From NCBI GenBank assembly GCA_031216915.1, contig CM062292.1:208961262-209025261 (forward strand): a stretch of 64,000 nucleotides of DNA, written 5' to 3'. The notes under the pieces are model-generated. The model had not been told where the DNA came from. It made no database searches and saw only the letters and a list, made by a program, of their open reading frames with translations. Positions 1 to 10,899 of the stretch are shown here, one piece after another. The translations under genes were made by a program, and so were the position numbers. This DNA comes from Pictodentalium vernedei. Lineage: Eukaryota; Mollusca; Scaphopoda; Dentaliida; Dentaliidae. Positions within the stretch are counted from its first letter, which is position 1. Each line of letters begins with the position of its first letter.

Positions 1-365
1 ATACATTATCGTGATCATGAGTATGTCCTGTAATTTGTATCAGTTCAAGGTTGGGATTACAAATTACAATCCGGGTCACAATGAGACACAATGCAATCTG
101 ATGCAAATTACAGGACATGCACATGTTCACGATTATACATTTATTTTACAATTACATGACATGAACACCATGCACCCCCACCCCATTTCATTTTAAAATT
201 GGATCAATTTGGATGATCTAAATTTTCAGAAACTGCACAGCAATTATACAGCGGTACTGTTTACCGGAAGTTCAGTCTTGTCTGATACGGAATCGGAACG
301 GGGGTCCTTATACAAACGGGTTTTCTTTCGAGTTTTTCGGTGCAAATGAACTTGAATGTTAGATA
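1..365. other. No recognised gene or repeat
   Basis: AT-rich unique-looking DNA. The short open frames have no recognisable domain. Nothing can be supported here. Confidence 0.4.
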
Positions 366-2586
366 AACAAGAGGCCCCACGGGGCCTGAGGGCGCTCACC
401 TGATACTGGCCGAGTCATATCACCAAAATAGCAAGGGATTCTGCCTTGTGGTTATTATCAGTTTTTCAACATAAAAGTGTTTTCTCTACTTAGTAACCCA
501 GAGTGTTCATATGTTAGATCCCCATATTGGGTACTCAATAATTTATCTATTTATTTATTGGAATTTAAGGTCACTTTCTAAGGCCACATCATTACAGAGG
601 CATAATTATAATATCAGGTTTGGTCAATCGTTTATGCCTATTACTGCCCACTTTACAGGGCTTTCAACGCAGGAATTGGTTACTGGGCCCAATTTTATCA
701 ATAAAGCAGAACTTGAACAAACTTCAATTTGCCACTTCTAAGAAAATCAAAAATCAAATATCAAAAGATTCTGACAGGAGTAACAGAAAAAAAAGATTTT
801 TTAAGAATATTTCTCATACTGAATTAAGTTATACATTGGGCTCCCATAGGGAACCCAAAAATAAAAGCTTCTGAAGCAGTGTTTTGGGAGAAGAAGATTC
901 TTCAACGTTATTCCCATTAGCTACACTGTTAAAAAATGATGACTCGGCACTTTTAGTCCTAGAAAAGAATCTTATGATAAAATTTTTACCATTTTTTTCT
1001 TCCGGTCCTAAGGAAGCTTCACACCATATAAAAATTCTCAGTGCCATGTAGTTCTGGAGATATGGGCATTTAAAAAGAAAAAATTTTTTTAGTTCCTGCA
1101 GTTCCCGTGGGGGACAGGAAAACAATTTTCGGCATAAATTAGGTACTTATGACCCAATAAGCCCTCATATCAAATTTGGTTCAAATCGACTTTTTGGTTT
1201 GGAAAATAAAAATTTTGGTATAATTTGGGCTCCCACAGTGAGCCCAAATATGAACCCAGGTACTTGGCTTTACCAAACTTCACTCTCAGCCCCTAAGAAT
1301 GCTGTACATCAAATATCAAAACATTTTGACTGGTGGATCTGAAAAAAAAAATTTTTTTAAAGAATATTCCTCATATTGAACTAAGTTATAATTTGGGCTC
1401 CCACAGGGAGACCAAATATGAGCCGAAGGACTTGACTTGAACAAACTTGAATCTCACCTCCCTAAGCATACTGTATACCAAATATCAAAAGATTCTGACC
1501 GGTGGATGCGAAGAAGAAGATTTTAAAAGAATATACCTCGTATTGCACTAAGTTACAATTTGGGTTCCCAAAGGGAGTCCAAATATGAACTCAGGGACTT
1601 GGCTTGAACAAACATCAATCTCACCCCCCTAAGGATGATGCATAGCAAATATCAAAAGATTCTGATTTGTGGATCCGAAGAAGAAGATTTTTAAAATATA
1701 TCCCTCATATTGCACTAATTTGAACATTTGGGTTCCCATAGGGAACCCAAATATGGACCGAGGAATTTGATTTCTACAAATATGTGAATCAATGTTCCAA
1801 AGATGTTATATGTAAAATATGAAAGCTTTTAAAGCAGTGGTTTGGAAGAAAACAATTCTTTATTTTTTTCCCATTGCCTACTGTGTTAAAAAATACTGAC
1901 TCAGCACTTTTTCAGAGTCCCGAAAAAGTACCCTATGATAAAACCGATAGCAATTTTTTTTTACCAATCCTTTCTGTTGGTCCCAAGAAAGCTTCACACC
2001 AAATAAAAATTCTCACTGCCGTGCAGTTTTTGAGATATAGGCGTTTTAATTTTTTTCTATTTTTAGCTCCTGTGGTTCCCACGGGGCTACAGGAAAAAAA
2101 ATTTCTGCATAAATTAGGTACTTATGACCCAATAAGCCCTCACATAAAATTTGGTTCAAATTGGCCTCTCGGTTTAAAAAATAGAAATTTGGGGTGGGGC
2201 CAAAATTTTTGCTCCTCCCATAACATCGCCAAGTATAGACCTACAAACTTCTCTTGAACAAACTTGAGTCTACACCTCAAAAGGAAGCTGCATACCAAAT
2301 ATCAAGTCTCTGCTATTGCTGGTTCTTGAGAAGAAGATTTTTTAAGAATTGGAGCATTTTTGCCCCACCCCTCTGCTCAATATGAGCCGAAACCTAATTT
2401 GCCCAAAAATCAAAATGCCGCTATATAACCCCTACTCACATGAAATTTCATTAACATGCGGCCAGTGGTTTGGAAGAAAAAGACCCAAACACCACCTTCA
2501 CGCCGGACGACGGACGCCGGACGACGGACGCCGGACGAAAAGTGATCAGAAAAGCTCACCCTGACTTTCAGACAGGTGAGCTAAAA
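366..2586. repeat. Pearl-like non-autonomous element with 167-bp tandem units
   Basis: The left end is palindromic (GGCCCCACGGGGCC) and is followed by a block containing CTCACCTG. The core holds degenerate tandem units of about 167 bp; the TTTGGG(C/T)TCCCA block recurs at 1224, 1392, 1559 and 1727, with older copies near 837 and 2060. A short GACGGACGCCG array follows near 2505-2537, then GTGAT, then a terminal hairpin (AGCTCACC ... GGTGAGCT) ending in AAAA. This order of flank, tandem core, short microsatellite and hairpin end is that of the 'pearl' repeats described in bivalves, which are thought to be related to rolling-circle transposons. The family assignment is inference. No gene is present. 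Confidence 0.6.
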
Positions 2587-2644
2587 ACTGACGAGGTTCA
2601 AAATTTGCGGTTAGTCGGTTGAAAAAAAACGTTTCAACACTAAT

Positions 2645-2710
2645 GTACGTATGTCGACGGACGAGAAGTGATGGCAATAGCTCAGCTTGACTTTGTCAAG
2701 TTGAGCTAAA
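2645..2710. repeat. Solo 3' end of a pearl-like element
   Basis: This contains GACGGACGAGAAGTGATGG followed by the hairpin TAGCTCAGCTTGAC/GTCAAGTTGAGCTA. It is nearly the same as the right end of the large array at 17246-17300, but without tandem units, so it is a remnant. Confidence 0.55.
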
Positions 2711-2938
2711 AATGAAGTACATCCACTGCCTCAGATTGATGAGAGCTTGGATTGGTTATCAGGATACTTATGCTTTGGGAAGGCTGAATGCATGAGTGCC
2801 TATCATCAGGTGAATGAAAAATGAAAGTGTCAATGACACTGTAGCTTAACTTGTTTGTGCATTATGTTAGGAAAAGGATAATGTTCAATGTTATGAAAGG
2901 ATTATGAAATAAGTTAAGAATTGTGATAATTTGGAATA

Positions 2939-3275
2939 TTATAAATTCATAGTAATTTGTATATTTTTTATACTCACCAATGGCCCCGACTTAGCTGGTG
3001 CTAATTCAAAAATATCCAGGGCCAAACACAAATTTTGCCCCCCATCCCCCAAATTTGCATGTAAAACCAAAAATTTCATGTCCTATGTGGTCCTCCATAC
3101 ATTTGCATGTGCAGTGTCCAGGAAGTACCAAAATTGCCGCCAAATATCATTCTTTCTACAGTGCCTGCTAAATATTATAATCAGCGGGGAGGTATGAGTG
3201 TCCTCTCATGGGAGGGCCATCCCCGTCTGGACCATTGGTAAGTATAAAAATATACAAATTACTATGAATTTATAA
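2939..3275. mobile_element. MITE with terminal inverted repeats (copy A)
   Basis: The ends are inverted copies of each other over about 50 bp: TTATAAATTCATAGTAATTT at the left and its complement at 3255-3275, with TTGTATATTTTT and ACCAATGG further in. The interior is non-coding and is shared with copy B (3353-3993) and, inverted, with 10560-10775. It is too short for a transposase, so it is a non-autonomous element of unknown superfamily. Confidence 0.6.
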
Positions 3276-3352
3276 TATTTTTACACAACAACCAATGGCC
3301 CAGACTTAGCTGAATAGTAAATAGGTTGAAGGGCCTAGGACATAAAGGAAAA

Positions 3353-3993
3353 TTATAAATTCATAGTAATTTGTATATTTTTACACTTACCAATGGCCCA
3401 CCCATAGCTGGTGCTAACTCAACTAGAGGTACTGTGAGCAAGCTCACAAAGTGATACCCCCCGCACCTCAGTTGTTGCGCTTACAAGGACACAATCATAT
3501 GATGTAGCAATTGAAATGCATAAGTTAGATTATCTCCCCTTGGAAATGTCAGAACGGAATCATATTGTTTCATGCACATCTTCATATGGAGTTCTTCCAT
3601 TGTGTAAAGTTTTATGAAAATTCTTCAAACGGTTTAGGAGGAGTTGCGCTTATAAGGATGGACAGACGGACAGACAGGGTGATTCCTATATACCCCCCCA
3701 AATTTTGTTTGCGGGGGGTATAAAAATATCCAGGGCCAAACACAAATTTTGCCCCCCAATCCCCAAAATTTGCATCAAAAAACGAAAATTTAATGTCCTA
3801 TGTAGCCTCCATACATTTGACAACTGCGCATGCACAGTGTCCAGGAAGTGCCGAAATTGCCGCCAAATATTCCTTCTAGATTGTCTGCTAAATGTTATAG
3901 TCAGCGGGGAGGTGTGAGTGCCCACTCATGGGAGGGCCGTCCCTGTCTGGGCCATTGGTAAGTATAAAAATATACAAATTACTATGAATTTAT
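3353..3993. mobile_element. MITE copy B, interrupted by a nested element
   Basis: It has the same termini and interior as copy A. The interior is split at about 3421-3722 by an unrelated 300-bp insertion. Comparison with copy A gives the empty site: GCTAATTCA then AAAATATCC in copy A, against GCTAACTCA, insertion, AAAATATCC here. Confidence 0.6.
3421..3722. mobile_element. Nested short element with terminal hairpin
   Basis: The right part has GACGGACAGACAGGGTGAT followed by a hairpin with arms TACCCCCC and GGGGGGTA, the same order (GACGGAC array, GTGAT, hairpin) as the pearl-like ends in this window. TACCCCCC also occurs near its left side (3455). No target-site duplication is visible against the empty site in copy A, which fits rolling-circle insertion. 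No coding potential. Confidence 0.5.
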
Positions 3994-4700
3994 CATATTT
4001 TTACACCAATGGCCCAGTCATAGCTGAATGGTAAACAGGTTGGAGGGCCTAGGGCATACAGGAAAATCCAATAACTCAACTACTACAAATAGATTATCTC
4101 CTACAGGAGAATAGGAGAGCATGGAATTACATATGTCCTTGATATTTAGTAAAATAAGAAGGACATAACACCAACAAAGTAATTGAGTATAACTCCATAT
4201 ATAACACTCTATTAACATCCAGCATAACCCATTATGCTAATTCGGTGAAGGGAAGCCAAAATATAAAGAAAGTCCAGAGAAAGAGACTCTTTATATTAAA
4301 TTAAAAGTGTCCGAGGATTGTATATAAAAGCTTGATTGACATTTGACATACACAAATGCTTCACACCGAGCTACACTTTAAAATTATTACATAATTGTTA
4401 TCATAATTGCTTCCACTGAGCTACACATTAAAACCATCCCAGTACCGACTCGGAGCTACTGACATTGGAGGAGGTCTTCCCTTGCTTTTCACTATAAAGC
4501 CAGGTGTTGATAAGGGAAAACCATCCCCCCTCCCCTTCCCCTTGTTCTGGATCACACAACCACAGAACGAAGAGGGCAGCGGAACAGAAAACCTAAATAA
4601 CTATAGCTGTTAACATTTTAATGGACGACATTCCGAGCAACAGAAAGAGGATCTAAATTTCTAAGGTCACCAGAGATGGACTCTATATCTCTAAGGTAAA
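3994..4700. other. Non-coding stretch, probably 3' region of the DIRS-like element
   Basis: It starts with a duplicate of the sequence flanking copy A (CCAATGGCCCAG...TAGCTGAATGGTAAA), then AT-rich DNA. Its position suggests the 3' end of the DIRS-like element encoded on the minus strand from 9683. No gene is seen. Confidence 0.35.
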
Positions 4701-4728
4701 ATCTGGTGAATGTAGAAGGCTGTGTCCA

Positions 4729-5800
4729 CTATGCAGCTTTCATGAGATCAGATATGGCTATACAGTGAGAGTAAGCCCAAGAAGTTGACAGCGCCCTGAC
4801 TTCGAGCGCTGAAATCTTATTGATAGAATGCTGATCTGAAGAAAGATCATCATAAGCAATACGTATTGCTAACAGGATCCACCTAGCTATAGACTGAACA
4901 GAAATATCCATTCTGTTAGGAACTAATGATAAAAAGAAGCATTTCCTTCCTTTCCTAATAAAATCAGATTGCCGTTTATAAATGCACATAGCCCTGACTG
5001 GACACAGCAATGGTTTACGATTGTCCACAGAAGGCAGAGCCCAAATGATAATAGGCTCTGGCCTTACATTAGGAACTTGATTCCTAGCCAAAAAAAAACA
5101 ACTCATGTAGTTAAAGTGATGGTATTTCCAACACTGCAATAGTGAGATTCGTCCACAGATAACGCATGGAGTTCACTAACTCTTCTAGCGGACGCAAAGG
5201 CTAAGAGAAATGCAGTTTTAAAGGTCAAAAATTTGAACTCTACAATGTCTAACGGCTCAAACGGAGCTTCTTTGAGCTTCAACAGAACCCAGGCTAAATT
5301 CCATTTTGGAATTAACCTGCAAGTTCTAGGTCTATTAATCGAGAAATTTCTAACCAATTTGGATAGGGAAACATTAGATCTGATATCCAAGCTATCGTGA
5401 TGAGCGTAAGTGTCTGATAACATAGACCTATAGCCTTTAATAGTGACGGGCTGCAGTTTGAGAACGTCAAACAAGTAGACCCGAAAATTTGCAATGTCTG
5501 GTATGGAAGGATCATAAACGTCTACGGACTGATCCTTACACCAACGGAAGAAAACCCTCCACTTTGCTGCATAATTCAGCGAAGAGGAGGTCCTCCTACA
5601 GTTAGAAATTGCGTCCACTGCTCGTCCTGTAAAACGTTTGCCGTGCAAGAAGGACCGCACAACGGAAATACGTGAAGGTTGAGACCTTGCAGGTTGTGAT
5701 GCAGTGCGTGTGACTTCCCCTGATAAAGAAGGTCCTCCCATGGAGGAAGCAACCGGGGAATGTCCCATAACAGGCACCTGAGAAGATTGATCCATGGTTT
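4729..5800 (-). pseudogene. Tyrosine recombinase (integrase) of the DIRS-like element
   Basis: The N-terminal and core part lies at 5103-5800 in one frame and includes FLLAFASARRVSELHAL, the box containing the first catalytic Arg. The C-terminal part lies at 4729-5139 in another frame and includes SALEVRALSTSWAY. In tyrosine recombinases this second box is normally H-x-x-R. Here the His position is Leu (CTC), one base from a His codon, while the Arg is kept. A frameshift between 5103 and 5139 separates the halves. The frame is open up to 6071 but overlaps the RNase H frame, so the upper part of that ORF is probably not recombinase. The enzyme would be inactive. Confidence 0.75.
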
Positions 5801-6470
5801 CTGTGACAACAGAGATGCTACTAACAGAATCTTGCAATGACATTGCTTGATCTTTAACAAGATCTGTTGAATTAACGGAGTTGGAGGATACATGTATCCT
5901 ATTATTCCGTCCCATGGAATTGAGAGAGCGTCTGTTGCGTACGCTGAAGAATCCGGACATGGCGACACGTAAGACTGCAACTGATTGTTGAGGTGTGTCG
6001 CAAATAAGTCTATCATAGGTTGATCCCACTGGTAGCAAATCTGTCTGAACACTCGCTTGTTGAGAATCCATTCTGAAGGCAACAGGCGACCTTTCCGAGA
6101 GAGCAAGTCTGCTAGTACGTTCAGACGACCCGGAATATGACAGATCAATAGATGAACTTGATGTTCCAAGACAAACAGAAGGATTCTTTCCGTTAGTTCG
6201 TATAATGGAATCGAATGCGTACCTCCCTGGTTCCTTATATACGTTACAACTGTCGAGTTGTCCGACATTTGAAGATGAGTGTTCTCAATAATGTGAATCC
6301 ATTGTTGTAGCGCTAGCCATATTGACATCATTTCCTTGATGATTATGTGCTTTCCTAGGAACTCTGGGTCCCAAAGACCCTGGCACTTTGAGTCTGTCGG
6401 ATTCAGGGTCGCGCCCAACCTGTTTGACTCGCATCCGTCATAATCGTGAAAACCGGATCCGGCAGTTGGA
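5576..6470 (-). pseudogene. RNase H and connecting domain of the DIRS-like element
   Basis: The frame carries DASQTGWG-type RNase H sequence (split over frames near 6403-6450), then MSDNSTVVTYIRNQGG, HIPGRLNVLADLLSR and PMIDLFATHLN. These are typical of the RNase H and RH-recombinase connector of DIRS elements. RNase H would remove the RNA strand during reverse transcription. The frame changes near 6400-6450, so RT and RNase H are no longer joined in one frame. The open frame reaches 6709, but the part beyond about 6470 overlaps the RT frame and is not expected to be coding. Confidence 0.7.
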
Positions 6471-7569
6471 GTGGAACTCCCTGAGTTAACCACTGAATAT
6501 CTGCCCAAATCTGAACTTTTTGTTTTACTTGGTCCATTAAAACAATATTGGTCTCGAGCAAATGCATCTTCACACTCCAGTTTTGAGTAAAGAATATCTG
6601 GAGAGGACGTGTGCGTAAGCGACCCATTGGAATGAGATCCGCAGCCGCTCCGCACCACCCCATCAGTCCCATACATTCCCTCGCTCTTAATGCATCTGAG
6701 TGTAGACAAAAGCTAGCATAACAACTGACTAATTTTGCTCTGGGTAACGGCAGACGAACCAGATTGTTGTGAGTCTCGAAGCTCATCCTGAAGTGAATGA
6801 ACGACTTGGACAGAGCTAGGTCTGACTTCTTCTCATTTACAATGAAACCGAGATGTCGGAGTAATAATAGCAGACTCTGAACATCATTCTGAAGAGTATC
6901 TTTGTTGCCGCATCTCTGAAGAATGTCGTCCAAGTAAGCCGGCGTTACCGCAGATGAATGAGCTCGGAAATAAGACATTACCGAGTTCATTATTCAAGGA
7001 GCTAGATTCAGGCCGAAGCACGTTGCTCGGAACTGATATACCATCCCCTGAACGATGAACCGTAGGTACTTTCTGAATGACGGATGAACCATGTCACAAA
7101 AGTATGCATCTTTTAGATCTATACTTGCCGCATAGTTGTTCACTCGTATGCTCGCCCTTACTGACCGAATGGTTTCCATATAGAACTTTGGAGCTACGAT
7201 AAGCTTGTTTATCCAGCTCGAGTCTATTACCAGTCGGAACGAGCCATCTGGCTTCGGTACAAGTAACAGGTGACTGTAGAAACCTTGTGATTCTTGGTTC
7301 TCTATGACCTCTATTGCATCCTTTTCTAAGAGAGACTTTACCTCCGAAAGGAGAGACTCTCTTTTTGTAGGATTTGGCGGAAGTTGAGTCCAAAGCGGAC
7401 TCCGTATCAGCAGTGGCTTTGCTCGGAACGATAGCCTTAGGCCGTCCGAGACACCACTTCTCACCCACTGATATTCCAATATAGTTATCCAGTTTCCTCT
7501 CAAATATTGATAACCTTCCACCAACTGGGATGCAATAGAGGTCCTGACCATCACCTGTAGGACCTGCAA
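6403..7569 (-). pseudogene. Reverse transcriptase of the DIRS-like element
   Basis: Fingers and palm residues are visible: GFYSHLLLVPKPDGSFRLV and ASIDLKDAYFCDMV (first catalytic Asp), then TPAYLDDILQR (YLDD, the catalytic Asp pair). A single in-frame TGA near 6994 interrupts the RT between the ...LNLAP and ...NSVMSYF segments; the frame is otherwise continuous across it. The protein would copy the element's RNA into cDNA. The catalytic Asp residues are intact, so the nonsense change and the downstream frame loss are the visible defects. Confidence 0.8.
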
Positions 7570-9683
7570 GGTCTGAGGGAGGAGAAACCACGTCCTTCCC
7601 GTGATGAGCCTCGACCCGCCAGCTTCGGGGTGTCTGACCAGTTGCTTCGACCAGACCCACGCACCCGACCTGAGTCGCTAAATTGACGATTCTGCGAGTA
7701 ATTATAAGAGGATCTTTTATATCCTCGCGTGGAGTTTCCTCTGGACGATTTTTGTTCTGAACCTCCTGCCTTACTCTTCTCTGCTATTGCGGGTTTATTT
7801 GATGCCGACTTCAGAAGCAGAGTATTAGACGCTTTCTTTGTAGCTTGGTCATAGACTAAAGAAAGCTTGTCATCAAACATATCGTGTCCCGATACAGGAG
7901 CGACTCTAAGAGAGTTTTTCACCCTGTCATCTATCAAGGATGACGACGCAAGGGCTCTGTCACGTCTAACTAACTCCAAATTAGCCACTGTAATGGCTGA
8001 GTTATAGGTGGTAAACAATGTAGCCCTGGAAAGAACTCGTAAAGAGGTACGAACGTCCTCAAACTCCCTCCCATTGAGACGTTGCACCATAGCTCTCGTA
8101 AGGTGAACTGCGTAAGACATGGCGTCTAAATTCGCTCTGTTAGAAGAAATTGCTGTCTCAATGGTATCCGAGCGAACAGAGAATGACAGAGTCAAGGACA
8201 TATCTAGGTCCTCAGCCTGTTCATACAAACGCAGAGGAACTCTCTGAACAAATTCCCCTACCGTTTTAAATGGAGTTGGTCCAATAAACGGTATACGGAT
8301 GGAAGATGAAGATAAAAAGCTGCCTTTTTTTCTTTCCGCTTGAAAGATTAAATATAGCGTTGTTAAGGAGAGCAAAGGTCTGTGACACTTGTTTTGACTG
8401 CACCGGAAAGGAAAGGACATCCTCCCTTGACTGAAAAAAGTCTGCGTCTAACGACGCTAGCTGCTTCTTATGAGCAGTCGCAGCAGGCTGATTCTCCGGA
8501 ACAAAGTCTGGAAAGTATTGATGGATAAAATCCATTGCTACCATATGTTGTTCCGAAAGGGAAGGGTTATTTTACTCCATCTCCCTTTCACCATCCGAAT
8601 GAATCAGATTAGATTCACGGTCCTCTGCATCTGAGCATGCAGATGACTGGATCGACCCAGCGTCATCGGACAGCTCGTGGTCTGAGGCTGCTGTAAGTTG
8701 CTCCTGACTTTGCTGGGATGCTGCGATAAGCTGCGCTATTTGCGACAGCAAGTCCATAACTGAGGCCTGAGGAGCAGCGTCTTTTGTTGCTTGGCCGCCG
8801 GCTACTCCTGGGACTGTGTCCGAGACGGCTCTTTTCTGCGGACGTCCCGACGAACGAGGCCTTGTTTCCTTGGTTACCGGATGGTGTGACTATTTTGCCG
8901 ACGAGAGGTCCTTTCTCGGCGATGCAGGCTGGATATCCGATGTCATGTAGCCAAGGTGCGCTCATGTGTGCTTAATCGATGCAGAGGAAGCCGTTATTAT
9001 AGCCAACCCCGGCTGTATATTTGACGGAGAGTCCCGGACCTGAGGCGTGGATGTAAGCTCCGTTTGATGCAAGTTCCGAACTACCACATCTGGCCCCAGA
9101 AGTTGTTGAGAAAAAGAGGGGACCCTCTCGCCCGCGGTCCTATCAGACCTCGCCGAGCAACTGTTGAACTTGCTTGCTTCCTCCTAACCATCATCGCAGG
9201 GTGAGCCTGTTTAGATATTATAGTGCTCGCTCTACCCTTTTCCCTCTCCTTGACCGCAATGGACACACACCGTGTCGCGGTGCCCACCACTTCACCGGTT
9301 GAGCTAGCTGGCGACAGGGCTTTGTAACCACCGGCGCGTGGTTTATTGCCCTGTCTAATATTAAGGAGCACTTTTGCCGCTAGCTCTGACTGACTATCTA
9401 TATGCAACGACGGATGCACACTATCTGACGGAGTCACGAAACCATCACCATGTTCTTGTTCCTCTGAAATAGAAACTGAAAAACTAGAGTGACTCTGTGG
9501 TAAGAGGACCGGCATTGTCCTCTCGCCGCTAACAACGTACCGTGACATACGTCTCCGTTTGGCATCCCAACTGACACAAGTTGCACAGGAATTAGTGCGA
9601 GTACACTGACTACAACTGATACAATAATCCTATGAATCTGAGGAAGACTTCCTCGAGTTACAATTTGAGCAAAAAGCTTTCAT
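7551..9683 (-). pseudogene. Gag-like ORF of the DIRS-like element
   Basis: An ATG at 9681-9683 opens a Cys-rich stretch (CSNCN, then CISCSQCTRTNSCATC) that looks like a zinc-binding N-terminus. An in-frame TAG lies between the two Cys groups, around 9630. The frame continues to 9081. Further pieces in shifted frames at 8572-8757, 8266-8544 and 7551-8420 include acidic and Ser-rich stretches and an Arg/Gly/Ser-rich C-terminus (RVRGSGRSNW, GRGSSREGRG) of the kind that binds nucleic acid. The product would package the element RNA. It needs several frame changes to be read through, so it is broken. Confidence 0.55.
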
Positions 9684-9690
9684 TTTGAAT

Positions 9691-10559
9691 AAACATCAAA
9701 GTCAAAAGTACTCAAACTAACTCCCAATAATAACTGAAAAATACATCAAAATATTAATCAATACAATGATTCGAAAAAGATTTTGAAATAAAAAAAATTT
9801 TCGAAAAATTTTTGACATGAGCCCAAGTTCCCAAAGGGAACGATGAGCCCAAATGGATCCCGATAGAGCCCAAGTATGGACAAAAAAAAATTTTCAGTTC
9901 CAAAATTTAATGCTACAGTACCGGAATATAATATGTATCCTATACTAGTCCTAACATGATTAATTCATAGGAAAATTACATGTATAAGGAAGCATTGTCA
10001 ATGTAAACAACGTCACATGAAAACTGGAAACAAGACCCCAGGCACTAAAAAATATGGCCGAAGTCAGTAACAGGTTTTAAACTGTCCGATGCAAAGAAGA
10101 AAATATGATACATCAGATGGATGATGCATGACCAAAAATGCCTAGGGTGAGGGCATAACCATGGGGATAAACAGAATAAACATTCTGTGAAAAACGTTAA
10201 ACTCCCGAGAAATTTATAAAAAAAAATTCAATAAAAAAGCCAAAAAGCATGGGAGTTTAACAGGAGGGTTTCAAGGAATGATAGGGAAGAAACACTTAAT
10301 AAACAGTGGCAAAATCATTAGCAAGAACGATAATATCAGGCCATGTCCCGAAAATGGGAAACCAAAAATAATTTCGTTACAAAATTATCAAGTTACATCC
10401 CTGAACATAAAAACCACTGTTTCTTCCTTCCATCATCCTATTCTGTCCTTTGATCCACCATAATCATCATTGATCTGTGTCTGGCATCATTAAAATTGAG
10501 ATTTAAAAGCACAAAAGTCAGTTTGTTGTTATCTGACAGAGGGCCAAACAAGGAATGAT
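9691..10559. other. Non-coding stretch upstream of the DIRS-like element
   Basis: AT-rich DNA. 9820-9890 contains GAGCCCAA...TTCCCAAAGGGAAC repeats similar to the core units of the pearl-like element at 366-2586. No gene is supported; the 61-codon frame at 10278 has no domain. Confidence 0.35.
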
Positions 10560-10775
10560 ATTTGGCGGCAATTTAGGTACTTCCTGGTCACTGCGCATGT
10601 GCAGTTGTCAAATGTATGGAGGACCACATAGGACATGAAATTTTCGGTTTTACATGCAAATTTTGGGGATTGGGGGGGGGGGGGGGGGGGAGGGCAAAAT
10701 TTGTGTTTGGCCCTGGAAATTTTTGAGTTAGCACCAGCTAAGTCTGGGCCATTGGTTGTTGTGTAAAAATATGTT
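10560..10775. mobile_element. Inverted partial copy of the 2939-3993 MITE
   Basis: This is the reverse complement of the interior and one end of MITE copies A and B (TTTGGCGGCAATTTAGG ... GGGCCATTGG). It contains a long G run at 10673-10690. It sits on the far side of the DIRS-like element in the opposite orientation, so the pair could be the inverted termini of that element or a chance pair of MITEs. Confidence 0.5.
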
Positions 10776-10899
10776 AATTTCTGTTCCCTGTATTCTATGC
10801 TTTCAATAAAAATAATATGAGGTGTAAACTACACTAAAGGGGTGGGTTAATGTGGTCCTCACAGTTAATGTATATCAATGAAAGTTACCCATTTACAGT

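Larger units (their letters stand above)
4700..9690 (-). mobile_element. DIRS-like tyrosine-recombinase retrotransposon (degraded)
   Basis: Reading on the minus strand from 9683, the order is a Cys-rich gag-like protein, reverse transcriptase, RNase H with the connecting domain, and a tyrosine recombinase. This order defines the DIRS order of retrotransposons, which integrate with a tyrosine recombinase in place of a DDE integrase. I found no methyltransferase domain, so it could be Ngaro-like or DIRS1-like. Several frames are broken by single stops and frameshifts. Inverted copies of the MITE at 2939-3993 and 10560-10775 lie outside both ends and could be its inverted termini, but they also look like independent MITEs. 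Confidence 0.75.
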
